6,254 bases of DNA, taken from assembly GCA_021786915.1 (NCBI GenBank), contig JAJYMP010000310.1:1-6254 (forward strand). The letters are read 5' to 3'. This document shows positions 1 to 5,210 of the stretch, piece by piece; within the stretch, counting starts at the first letter, position 1; every line of letters begins with the position of its first letter. Below the pieces are notes generated by a model that worked only from the letters and a program-made list of their open reading frames with translations, had not been told where the DNA came from and did not search any database. The stretch comes from Chloroflexota bacterium (lineage in GTDB: Bacteria > Chloroflexota > Limnocylindria > Limnocylindrales > CSP1-4). Position numbers and translations under genes: made by a program.

Positions 1-1026
1 GCGTACGACCTCGCGGCCCGGGTCACCCGCGGACAGTTGCCGGGCGCGAACTTCGGCACGCCCAAGGGCGTCGTGGTTGTCGCGTCCGAGGATCCATGGG
101 AGCAGGTCATCCGACCCCGCCTCATGGCCGCGGGCGCCGACCTCGAGCGCGTCTTCCGTGTCGAGGTTGACACGAGCGATGACGTGCCCTCCGGGCTGTC
201 GCTCCCGGACGACATCCCCGCCCTTGGTGGAGAACTACGTGCCGCTGACGCAGTTCTAGTCATCCTCGATCCTTTGCTCTCGCGCCTGGACGCCGGCCTT
301 GATACGCACAAGGACGCGGAGGTACGCCGGGCGCTCGAGCCGTTGGTGGCGCTCGCCGAGCGCACGAATGCCGTCGTGCTCGGATTGATCCACGTCAACA
401 AGTCGATGTCCACCGACCCCCTGTCGCTCCTCATGGGAAGTCGCGCCTTCCCGGCGGTGGCACGCGCGGTCCTGTTCCTCATGGTCGACCCGGACGACGA
501 GACCGTGCGACTGCTCGGGCAGCCGAAGAACAACCTCGGCCGGGTCGACCTGCCGACGCTCCGTCTCCGCATCGAGTCAATCACGGTCGGAGAGACGGAC
601 GACGGGCCGGTGACGGCTAGCCGCGTCGTGTACGCAGGCGAGACGAACCGGAGCATCCGCGAGGCGATCGCGGAGGCAGGCGACGGAGCCGAGAGTCGAA
701 CCGCGGCGGGCGAGGCGGCGATGTGGTTGGCGGACTACCTCGCGAGCGTCGGCGGTTGCATCCAATCGGCGATTGTCAAGCAGGAGGCGAGGAAGGCCGG
801 GATCGCGGAGGCCACGCTTGAACGCGCGCGGCGACGGGCGCAGGTGTCGAGCGAGGCACGTGGCTTCCCGCGGCGCTCTTACTGGTTCCTCCCCGGCCGT
901 GCTCCTGGGGAGAGTGATGCCACTGATGCAATTGAGGCCATTGAGGCGACTGGGCCAGTGGCATCAGTGGCATCAGTGGCATCAACCCCCCGCGCGCGCA
1001 CGCGCGACGGGCTGAGGGCCGACTAG
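1..1026 (+). CDS. RepA-like AAA (RecA-fold) ATPase, 5' end cut off by window
   Basis: The reading frame is open from base 1, so the gene starts upstream; 341 residues are visible. The first visible residues (AYDLAARVTRG) are what normally follows a Walker A loop, which must lie just outside the window. Visible family marks are the ASEDP strand-turn (about visible residues 27-32), the Walker B strand LVILDP with its aspartate near residue 90, the segment LGLIHVNKS with a histidine near 131, and QPKNNLG near 174-180. These fit the plasmid RepA/AAA_25 group of hexameric RecA-fold ATPases, used as replicative helicases or loaders by plasmids, phages and integrative elements. A C-terminal winged-helix-like segment (about residues 240-300) could bind DNA. 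The tail is low-complexity, with VAS repeats. The gene heads a run of overlapping small genes; a primase upstream is common in this arrangement but cannot be seen. Family assignment is fairly secure; the exact role is inferred. Confidence 0.85.
   Translation, partial: AYDLAARVTRGQLPGANFGTPKGVVVVASEDPWEQVIRPRLMAAGADLERVFRVEVDTSDDVPSGLSLPDDIPALGGELRAADAVLVILDPLLSRLDAGLDTHKDAEVRRALEPLVALAERTNAVVLGLIHVNKSMSTDPLSLLMGSRAFPAVARAVLFLMVDPDDETVRLLGQPKNNLGRVDLPTLRLRIESITVGETDDGPVTASRVVYAGETNRSIREAIAEAGDGAESRTAAGEAAMWLADYLASVGGCIQSAIVKQEARKAGIAEATLERARRRAQVSSEARGFPRRSYWFLPGRAPGESDATDAIEAIEATGPVASVASVASTPRARTRDGLRAD
915..984. repeat. 9-bp tandem repeat forming a 15-bp inverted repeat
   Basis: GTGGCATCA occurs three times in tandem at 958-984, encoding VASVASVAS. 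The sequence TGATGCCACTGATGC at 915-929 is the exact reverse complement of GCATCAGTGGCATCA at 961-975 and again at 970-984. The structure lies in the disordered tail of the ATPase gene. It could be only a coding repeat, an mRNA hairpin, or an iteron-like protein-binding site next to a replication gene. Confidence 0.8.
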
Positions 1027-1280
1027 TGGCCGCGCCCCTACTCGATGCAGACCCATGGGACGAGCCACTCACGGAGGAGGACGAGATGGACGAGCGGACG
1101 GAAGGCGCGCTTGCCCGGAGGGCGATCGCGGAGATGTTGCTCCGCACGGCCCAGGAGGACGAGCGGAGCGCAGCGAGCTACCTCGACGCCGAGCGGGCGC
1201 GGGCGGAGATCACGACGGCGCGGGCGCGCCTCGCCGAGGCACAAGCAGACCTCGAGGAACTTGAGGGAGGGACACGATGA
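1026..1280 (+). CDS. Small coiled-coil protein of unknown function
   Basis: This 84-residue product is not a family I recognise. The GTG start overlaps the ATPase stop codon by one base and has GAGGG seven bases upstream, so it is probably translationally coupled. An alternative start is the ATG at 1086 (residue 21), which has its own GGAGGA about six bases upstream and would give 64 residues. The N-terminal 25 residues are acidic. From about residue 43 to 81 the chain is a charged, alanine-rich helix with heptad-like spacing, likely a coiled coil that dimerises or contacts a partner. It ends in an ATGA overlap with the next gene. Its position in the operon suggests a helper of the replication ATPase or an element-control protein, but nothing in the sequence proves this. 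Confidence 0.7.
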   Translation: MAAPLLDADPWDEPLTEEDEMDERTEGALARRAIAEMLLRTAQEDERSAASYLDAERARAEITTARARLAEAQADLEELEGGTR

Positions 1281-1525
1281 ACACGCAGACCACGAACCCC
1301 GCGACCGTCGACCAGACCGGGCCGCAGGTGCGGCCCCTGCCGGCATGGCTCGAGGCCATGAAGGGGGGCCGGAGGATGACCTACGGGGAGCTTCGCGCCT
1401 CGATCGACGCGGAAGCGGCGACGGATCCGGTGCATGCCGGCATCCTGCTCGCGCGGGCGCTCGGGCTCGGGATCCAGTACGAGCCGGAGACGGCCACCTA
1501 TCGTCTGGCGGAGGGCGACCGATGA
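1277..1525 (+). CDS. Hypothetical 82-residue protein
   Basis: I do not recognise this protein. Its ATG overlaps the previous stop as ATGA and is preceded by GGGAGGG five bases upstream, a strong site that fixes the start. The first 20 residues are polar and probably disordered. Residues 21-65 look helical (PLPAWLEAMKGGRRMTYGEL, then DPVHAGILLARALGLG), and residues 66-78 (IQYEPETATYRLAEG) look like a short beta hairpin. No cysteine pairs, membrane span or signal peptide are present. It ends in a second ATGA overlap with the helix-turn-helix gene, so the two are likely made together. Small proteins of this kind are typical of phage and integrative-element early operons. Confidence 0.7.
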   Translation: MNTQTTNPATVDQTGPQVRPLPAWLEAMKGGRRMTYGELRASIDAEAATDPVHAGILLARALGLGIQYEPETATYRLAEGDR

Positions 1526-1719
1526 ACGAGCAGCGCGACCCGCTTGACGCGTTCGTCACCGTCACCGAGCTGGCCGAGGCGTTCGGCCTCACCGAGCGCT
1601 CAATCGGCAACTGGCGCAACCTGCCGCGCGTTCGGATCGGCCGGCAGACGTTCTTCCGAAAGGCAGACGTAGCCGAGTGGCTCGACCGGCGGATCGGAGG
1701 GCGGGACCGTGCTCAGTAG
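1522..1719 (+). CDS. Excisionase/AlpA-like helix-turn-helix DNA-binding protein
   Basis: This is a 65-residue protein. The ATG at 1522 overlaps the upstream stop (ATGA) and has GGAGGG six bases before it; the same frame stays open much further upstream, but only this start agrees with the operon. Residues 11-58 follow the MerR-like/excisionase winged-helix pattern. VTVTELAEAFGLTERSIGNW gives helix-turn-helix helices 1 and 2. The wing RVRIGRQTFFRKADVAEWLDRR then has the usual I-G-R and F/R-K-x-D-V-x-x-W-L signature. Proteins of this type act as recombination directionality factors for tyrosine integrases, as AlpA-type activators of excision, or as small repressors. No integrase gene is in view, so its exact role is inferred. 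The end overlaps the next gene by 11 bases. Confidence 0.85.
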   Translation: MNEQRDPLDAFVTVTELAEAFGLTERSIGNWRNLPRVRIGRQTFFRKADVAEWLDRRIGGRDRAQ

Positions 1720-2134
1720 AGCCACCCGCCACAGGGCGCGACCGTTCATCACGACGCGTCGCAACGGCCGCGCGCTGGCCGCCAAAGCCGCTCCAATGGC
1801 CGCCGAACGGGCACTTCGGACGGAGGTGGTAGCGGAGGACCAGATCGCGCCTCCGCACGTCGGCGACGCGTGGGAGGCGACGGCCTGTCTCTGCACTTGC
1901 CACTACTCGGACGAGCGCTGCGACGAGTCCGCCTGCCGGGGGTGGGGCGAGCGCGTGGACTTCGAGCCCGCCGTATCGCCCGCCTACCCGGCCGGCTCAC
2001 TTCACGGGCCGACCATCGACCGTCACGGCGGTTGGACGCGGGCAGAGATGCCGACGCCCATGGGGACCGTCGCCGATGAGGGCCAGGTCGTCCGCGACCG
2101 CAAGCCGGGCCAACGACTGGCAGGTGTCGCATGA
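1709..2134 (+). CDS. Cysteine-cluster protein of unknown function
   Basis: The product has 141 residues. The GTG start at 1709 overlaps the helix-turn-helix gene by 11 bases and has GGAGGG seven bases upstream. The N-terminal 40 residues are arginine-rich and basic. A compact cluster follows: C60, C62, C64, H65, C71 and C76 (CLCTCHYSDERCDESAC), a spacing that could hold one zinc ion or an Fe-S centre. It is followed by an acidic and proline/glycine-rich tail without clear structure. I cannot place it in a family; it is not a standard C2H2 or ribbon finger. The basic N-terminus plus metal cluster suggest nucleic-acid binding, by inference only. It ends in an ATGA overlap with the next gene. 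Confidence 0.65.
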   Translation: MLSRATRHRARPFITTRRNGRALAAKAAPMAAERALRTEVVAEDQIAPPHVGDAWEATACLCTCHYSDERCDESACRGWGERVDFEPAVSPAYPAGSLHGPTIDRHGGWTRAEMPTPMGTVADEGQVVRDRKPGQRLAGVA

Positions 2135-2391
2135 CGATCGACGCGGCCGCCCTCGCCCTGCGTGCCGCTTGGGACTGGCGATGGACCAAGGCCCGAGCGG
2201 CGAGCGCGCCCCTCGGGGACCGGGCGGAGGCACGAACGGCCGTGGAGCAGACGCGGCGCCGTGCCGCGTTCCTCATGGCCGGGGTAGGCGTCCCGGCCGA
2301 CGTGGAGGCGTGGACGCGGGCAGTAGCGGCGGAACTCACCGCGGGCCGCCGACGGTTTGTCAGGAATGCCGCGAGGGCGGCGGGAGGGTAA
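2131..2391 (+). CDS. Hypothetical 86-residue helical protein
   Basis: I do not recognise this protein. The ATG overlaps the previous stop as ATGA; only a modest AGGTG lies four bases upstream, so initiation probably depends on coupling. The sequence is alanine- and arginine-rich and almost wholly helical. Residues 1-25 contain two tryptophans (WDWRW), and residues 30-50 form a basic amphipathic helix. The motif GVPADVEAW near 52-60 sits between helices, and the last 18 residues are basic. There is no membrane span or signal peptide. It ends five bases before the next start codon, and its last codons contain that gene's ribosome site. Confidence 0.65.
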   Translation: MTIDAAALALRAAWDWRWTKARAASAPLGDRAEARTAVEQTRRRAAFLMAGVGVPADVEAWTRAVAAELTAGRRRFVRNAARAAGG

Positions 2392-2395
2392 GGAC

Positions 2396-3121
2396 ATGGC
2401 GCAGGAACCGACGCCGGAGCAGATCCGGCAGGCAGTGGCGAGCTACTTCGCGGACGCGCCGGCGACCGAGGCGGACGCGGCGCGCGAGGCGATCGCGGCC
2501 GAGGAGGCGGCGGCACAGGAGTCGCCCCCCGACGCCGCCGACGCGTGGCACGAGGCCATCGCCGAGATGGTGGCGGGCGACCGCCAGGCACACGCCGCGC
2601 AGATCGAAGCCGGCCGGCAGGCATGGGCCGCGCTCGGGCTGGACGACGAGGAGACGCTGGCCAAGTGGCTCACGCTGAGCCGGACGGAGCGCGAGCAGCG
2701 GTACCAGGACACGCTGACGGAGCAGGGCGTCCCGACCTTCACCGACCTGCGTTATCGGGTGGCGAAGCTGACCGGGCAGCGTGCCGCGGTCGAGGCGATC
2801 GAGCGGGCGCGCGAGACGCCGGCGATCGTCAAGGAAGACATCGTGTCTCAGTGGTTCGATGGCGGGCGCAACGACCTCGCGGCGCGCGCGTTCGGCCCGG
2901 GTTTCCGGCCCGCGGAGGAGGTGGAGCGCGAGTCGGATCGGGAGTACCGCATCGCGAACCGGCTGCCGCTCAGGGCCGACCAGCTGGAGCCCGAGACTGC
3001 GCCGCAGCCGAGAACGCCGGCGAGGACCGAGGAGGACCCGGATCCGTTCCGTCGCCATGGCATCTCGCGCGACGGGCTGGGGCGCTTCATGCGTGCGTAC
3101 AAGGGACCATGGGACCGCTGA
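2396..3121 (+). CDS. Acidic helical protein of unknown function, last gene of operon
   Basis: The product has 241 residues and no family I recognise. The ATG at 2396 is chosen because GGAGGG lies seven bases upstream, with an extra AAGGA adjacent; an upstream in-frame ATG at 2357 lies inside the previous gene and lacks such a site. Residues 1-65 are alanine/glutamate-rich and acidic. Residues 45-155 look like successive helices (WHEAIAEMVAGDRQAHAAQI, WAALGLDDEETLAKWLTLS). Residues 195-220 are proline/glutamate-rich and probably disordered. The C-terminus (RRHGISRDGLGRFMRAYKG) is basic and looks like a separate short module. No catalytic motif, cysteine pair or membrane segment stands out. A strong hairpin 17 bases past the stop closes the operon. 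Confidence 0.75.
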   Translation: MAQEPTPEQIRQAVASYFADAPATEADAAREAIAAEEAAAQESPPDAADAWHEAIAEMVAGDRQAHAAQIEAGRQAWAALGLDDEETLAKWLTLSRTEREQRYQDTLTEQGVPTFTDLRYRVAKLTGQRAAVEAIERARETPAIVKEDIVSQWFDGGRNDLAARAFGPGFRPAEEVERESDREYRIANRLPLRADQLEPETAPQPRTPARTEEDPDPFRRHGISRDGLGRFMRAYKGPWDR

Positions 3122-3138
3122 GCCTCACCGACTTTCCC

Positions 3139-3172
3139 GGGGGGCGCCGTTCTTCGGCCTGCGGCGCCCCCC
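3139..3172 (+). terminator. Hairpin at end of the seven-gene operon
   Basis: GGGGGGCGCCG at 3139-3149 pairs perfectly with CGGCGCCCCCC at 3162-3172 across a 12-base loop. It starts 17 bases after the stop of the last operon gene. No run of T follows, so it may be a T-less terminator typical of GC-rich bacteria or an mRNA 3'-end stabiliser. Confidence 0.7.
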
Positions 3173-3410
3173 ACTCAATCCGTGCAGACATGCACAGACC
3201 GAGGCATTTTCGGATGGAGGCATGGTGTGGTATGGCTGACTCTCTCTCCCCGACCCTGAGCGATCTGGAAGCACCCCCCACCCCCGGGGCCGCCGAAGAT
3301 CGCCGGGCCGGCCGCCTGTATGAGTGGGTGCGCGACGGCACCCCACCCCCCCGGAGGGCAGGCAGGGCGAGCGGCTCTACGAGCGTGGCGAGGGAGGGAG
3401 GGGGAGCAGC

Positions 3411-3581
3411 ATGCGTGTCAAGCATGCGCTCTCACGATGGCCCAGGACAGCGCGAGCCGAGCGTGAGAGTTGGGGCGTGGACGCCTGTAGAAATCCCAGT
3501 TATCCGCTCTCTCACGCCATCACGCCATCACGACGGCACGATGGCATGACGGCACGATGGCATGACGGCACGATGGCATGA
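3411..3581 (+). CDS. Possible small ORF with a strong ribosome site
   Basis: The ATG at 3411 follows a purine-rich GGAGGGAGGGGG six bases upstream and opens 56 codons. The first about 35 residues are basic and polar. The last 18 are translated from the 16-bp tandem repeat and are low-complexity, which argues against a conserved protein. No family is recognised. It may be a leader peptide, a fragment of a decayed gene (the frame continues upstream from 3324), or chance. Confidence 0.2.
   Translation: MRVKHALSRWPRTARAERESWGVDACRNPSYPLSHAITPSRRHDGMTARWHDGTMA
3495..3511 (+). repeat. 17-bp inverted repeat, left copy
   Basis: CCCAGTTATCCGCTCTC is present here and, as its exact reverse complement, at 5393-5409. 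The identity stops at both ends. The two copies enclose the tandem array, the XRE gene, the zinc-ribbon gene and the tRNA-like gene. The repeat could be a recombination site or a shared regulator-binding site. Confidence 0.85.
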
Positions 3582-3595
3582 TGGCACGCCATCAC
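3532..3595. repeat. 16-bp tandem repeat array
   Basis: GACGGCACGATGGCAT occurs three times exactly at 3532-3547, 3548-3563 and 3564-3579. A diverged partial unit follows that forms the perfect inverted repeat TGATGGC-AC-GCCATCA at 3579-3594. On the left, two copies of CACGCCAT (3513-3520 and 3522-3529) carry the inverse motif. The array is iteron-like. It contains ATGGCAT, the same seven bases as the anticodon loop of the tRNA-Ala remnant. Confidence 0.85.
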
Positions 3596-3752
3596 GGGGG
3601 ATCGGGCGAGACGTGGGCACTTGCGATCGTTGCGAGGTCAACGAGTGTCCAGCCCCGCCCACACAGGCGCCGCACGCAGGAGCACGCAACAGCAGCAGGA
3701 CAAGGAGCGCGCGTCGGGCGCTGGGGGCGCCGCCGCGCTGAGGTGGCAGACG

Positions 3753-4124
3753 ATGGACGAGCACTACGACCCCGCCGCCGAGCGGCGGATGGTGGCCGCG
3801 CAACGACGAGAGGCAGAGGACGCCTTCCGGCAGTACCTCGCCGCTCTTGCCCCCGATGGGGGACAGGTTGACCGAGAGGACGAAGCGCCGACCCCCTCAG
3901 GACATTTCCGGCCGCTCGCGCTCACCTTCGCGCCCCTCGTGATCGCGCGCCAGGCGGTCCGACTGACACAGGCTCAGCTGGCCGAGCGCGCCGGCATCTC
4001 CGAGCGGACCATCCGACGCATCGAGGCCGGGGAGAGCCTGCCGAACGTCGCCACGCTCGCGCGGATCGGTCGCGCGCTGGGAGTACCCGACCGCGAGCTA
4101 CACGCTCTCTGGCGCACCCGGTAG
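3753..4124 (+). CDS. XRE-family helix-turn-helix transcriptional regulator
   Basis: This is a 123-residue protein. The frame is open from 3621, but the ATG at 3753 is chosen because GAGGTG sits seven bases upstream and the extra N-terminal sequence is low-complexity. Residues 1-30 form a charged helix, and residues 31-52 are a probable linker. Residues 58-118 are a Cro/C1-type domain. The start RQAVRLTQAQLAERAGIS shows the T-Q-x-x-L-A-x-x-A-G-I-S core, the recognition helix is ERTIRRIEAGES, and the last helices are NVATLARIGRALGV. It probably binds DNA as a dimer and may repress its own gene or the neighbouring operon. The 17-bp and 16-bp repeats upstream are candidate targets, though nothing proves it. 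A frameshifted second XRE tail follows directly. Confidence 0.9.
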   Translation: MDEHYDPAAERRMVAAQRREAEDAFRQYLAALAPDGGQVDREDEAPTPSGHFRPLALTFAPLVIARQAVRLTQAQLAERAGISERTIRRIEAGESLPNVATLARIGRALGVPDRELHALWRTR

Positions 4125-4153
4125 GCTCGACGCGAACGACTCAGGGGATCGGG

Positions 4154-4250
4154 GACGCGCCCACGTTCCGGACCGTGCTTCGCCCTCGCGCGAGCATTGG
4201 GCATCCCGTTCGGGGAGATGAGGCGTGCCTACGATGTCGACGCGGGCTAG
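4154..4250 (+). pseudogene. Frameshifted remnant of a second XRE regulator tail
   Basis: In the frame beginning at 4154 the sequence reads DAPTFRTVLR. After one extra C at about 4184 it continues as LARALGIPFGEMRRAYD to a TAG at 4248-4250. Joined, DAPTFRTVLRLARALGIPFGEM aligns without gaps to SLPNVATLARIGRALGVPDREL of the intact XRE gene 30 bases upstream and has the usual sequence of an XRE C-terminal half. The first helices are missing and no start site is visible. It looks like the broken end of a second regulator gene or of a tandem duplication. It overlaps the last codon of the convergent zinc-ribbon gene. The match is short, so confidence is moderate. Confidence 0.5.
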
Positions 4251-4963
4251 GGGCAACTGAACCCGTACTCCGCGTGTAGGCTCGTTAGGTCGACGGTCGC
4301 TTGGTCCATTTGCCCCGTGGCACGGGTCATCAGCGTCGTCCCCGCCTCGATGAGCGAGGGATCGAGGGTCGACACTCCCAGCTGATACTCGTTGGCCGCC
4401 TTGCGCACGTTTGCCGTCACGGCGTTCAGTTGTCGCACAAGGTCGTTGCCGGGAGCCCACGAGGGGACGCCCACGAGCGCGTCCTGTGCCTGCTTGGCCT
4501 CCTCTGCGATCGAGGCGGACTCGGACGACACGGACGCGAAGTCGATCGCGTTCGCGGCGCGCTCAAGCGCGCTGAAGTGGTCGACCATCCCGACGATGAT
4601 GGTGCTAGCCGCGCAGACACCCGCCTGGTAAGCGTCGGGCCACGCCGCCACGGGCGGTGCCGCGGGCGGAGTGGGTGTCGGCTCCGTCTGTCCGCCTTGC
4701 GGTGGCGTCCCATGGTCACCCATGTTGACGAGGGCCACGGCGACCACGATCGCGATGAGGATGAGGCCAAGGGCCACGCGGTACGGCGAACTCGACTGTG
4801 CCTGCGGGATGGGCACCGGTGCGGAAGGTGGGACGGCCTCCGCCTGCGCGTACTTCTCGGAGAACGACATCGGCGTAGGCGCGCCGATCGACCGCCCACA
4901 CTTCGCACAGAACCGCGCGTCATCCGCGAGTGCGGCTCCGCACTGTGGGCAGAACCCAGCCAT
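4247..4963 (-). CDS. Zinc-ribbon, single-span membrane protein with extracytoplasmic helical domain
   Basis: The product has 238 residues. The ATG has GGGAGGG about five bases upstream. Residues 3-24 are a zinc ribbon with two CxxC knuckles (C5-C8 in FCPQCG, C19-C22 in FCAKCG), the type often found at the cytoplasmic N-terminus of small bacterial membrane proteins. Residues 25-60 are a polar, proline-rich linker, and residues 62-81 are one hydrophobic span (VALGLILIAIVVAVALV). A second Pro/Thr-rich linker (86-107) leads to an outside domain at 109-232 made of long alanine/serine-rich helices. C117 and C237 bracket that domain and could form a disulfide. The likely orientation is ribbon inside, helices outside. 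Its function is unknown; sensing or envelope scaffolding are possibilities. It is convergent with the XRE gene and has its own promoter candidate. Confidence 0.88.
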   Translation of the reverse strand: MAGFCPQCGAALADDARFCAKCGRSIGAPTPMSFSEKYAQAEAVPPSAPVPIPQAQSSSPYRVALGLILIAIVVAVALVNMGDHGTPPQGGQTEPTPTPPAAPPVAAWPDAYQAGVCAASTIIVGMVDHFSALERAANAIDFASVSSESASIAEEAKQAQDALVGVPSWAPGNDLVRQLNAVTANVRKAANEYQLGVSTLDPSLIEAGTTLMTRATGQMDQATVDLTSLHAEYGFSCP

Positions 4964-4994
4964 CCAACCCTCCCTGCCCTCCCGGGCAAACAGG

Positions 4995-5026
4995 ATTGTA
5001 CGGAGCGGATTGGCGCCACGTGGCGC
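4995..5026 (-). promoter_or_regulatory. Promoter and palindromic operator candidate for the zinc-ribbon gene
   Basis: On the minus strand a TACAAT -10 box (4995-5000) lies 31 bases upstream of the ATG. The position of the -35 box is occupied by a perfect 14-bp palindrome, GCGCCACGTGGCGC (5013-5026), in place of a TTGACA-like hexamer. A promoter lacking a -35 but carrying a palindrome there is typical of activator- or repressor-controlled genes. Confidence 0.5.
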
Positions 5027-5054
5027 GACTTCGCGACGGGTTGGGGATAAAGGA

Positions 5055-5097
5055 AGAGCCGCCCTCCCCTCACGTTAGGCTTCGGGAGAGCGGCTCT
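5055..5097 (-). terminator. Hairpin terminator, probably for the tRNA transcripts
   Basis: AGAGCCGCCCTCCC at 5055-5068 pairs with GGGAGAGCGGCTCT at 5084-5097 over 14 positions with one mismatch and a 15-base loop. Read on the minus strand it is followed by TCCTTTATCC, the most T-rich stretch nearby. It lies 114 bases downstream of the tRNA-like gene and upstream of the zinc-ribbon promoter, so it would separate the two transcripts. Confidence 0.65.
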
Positions 5098-5132
5098 CGG
5101 TCCTGTGGGGTGCCGGTCACGAAGACCAACAC

Positions 5133-5143
5133 GGTCGCCAACC
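5133..5143 (+). repeat. 11-bp copy of the tRNA-like anticodon segment, inverted
   Basis: GGTCGCCAACC here is identical to the minus-strand sequence spanning the anticodon loop of the tRNA-like gene (5257-5267). The two copies therefore form an inverted repeat 113 bases apart. Here CGGT/ACCG also form a small hairpin of their own. Confidence 0.6.
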
Positions 5144-5210
5144 GCGCTTATCGTGGCGCCTAGGCGTCGGCCTGTCAAGGTACTTTAGTACGGGGCCCAC
5201 CTCGGACCCT

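Larger units (their letters stand above)
3173..3752. other. Gene-poor, repeat-containing spacer
   Basis: No open frame here has convincing coding character. The stretch holds a small hairpin (GTGCA at 3182-3186 with TGCAC at 3191-3195) and a homopolymer-rich zone of C and G runs at about 3272-3405. CTCTCACG at 3429-3436 is matched by its reverse complement at 3462-3469. The stretch also holds one copy of a 17-bp inverted repeat, a 16-bp tandem array, and a doubled TTGCGA (3621-3626 and 3630-3635, period 9) upstream of the XRE gene. The doubled hexamer could be an operator for that regulator, but this is a guess. Confidence 0.6.

Noticed and set aside
1319..1336. GGGCCGC-AGGT-GCGGCCC hairpin as a regulatory element
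   Set aside because: It is inside a coding region with no link to a start or stop; a 7-bp GC stem is not unusual here.
1749..2624. Long minus-strand open frame of 291 codons opposite the operon
   Set aside because: It is antisense to three well-started overlapping genes and reads as Arg/Pro/Ser-rich low complexity with no domain pattern; such shadows are common at high GC.
3499..3508. TTATCCGCT in the 17-bp repeat as a DnaA box
   Set aside because: It differs from the TTATCCACA consensus at two conserved positions and no cluster of boxes is present.
2545..3549. Plus-strand frame of 334 codons over the 241-residue gene and the spacer
   Set aside because: The first two thirds are an out-of-frame shadow of the 2396-3121 gene, with Gly/Arg-rich composition and no ribosome site.
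3532..3595. CRISPR-like array
   Set aside because: The 16-bp units are directly adjacent with no spacers, and no cas gene is present.
4185..4194. Palindrome CTCGCGCGAG as an operator or terminator
   Set aside because: It is a short GC palindrome expected by chance at this base composition and lies inside the XRE remnant.
4301..5050. Plus-strand frame of 249 codons opposite the zinc-ribbon gene
   Set aside because: It is antisense to a gene with clear CxxC motifs and a membrane span; its translation is His/Arg/Gly-rich noise.
5147..5178. Minus-strand promoter with TTGACA (5173-5178), the palindrome CGCCTAGGCG (5157-5166) and GATAAG
   Set aside because: The spacing to GATAAG is about 20 bases and the -10 match is poor; a strong hairpin lies downstream before any gene.
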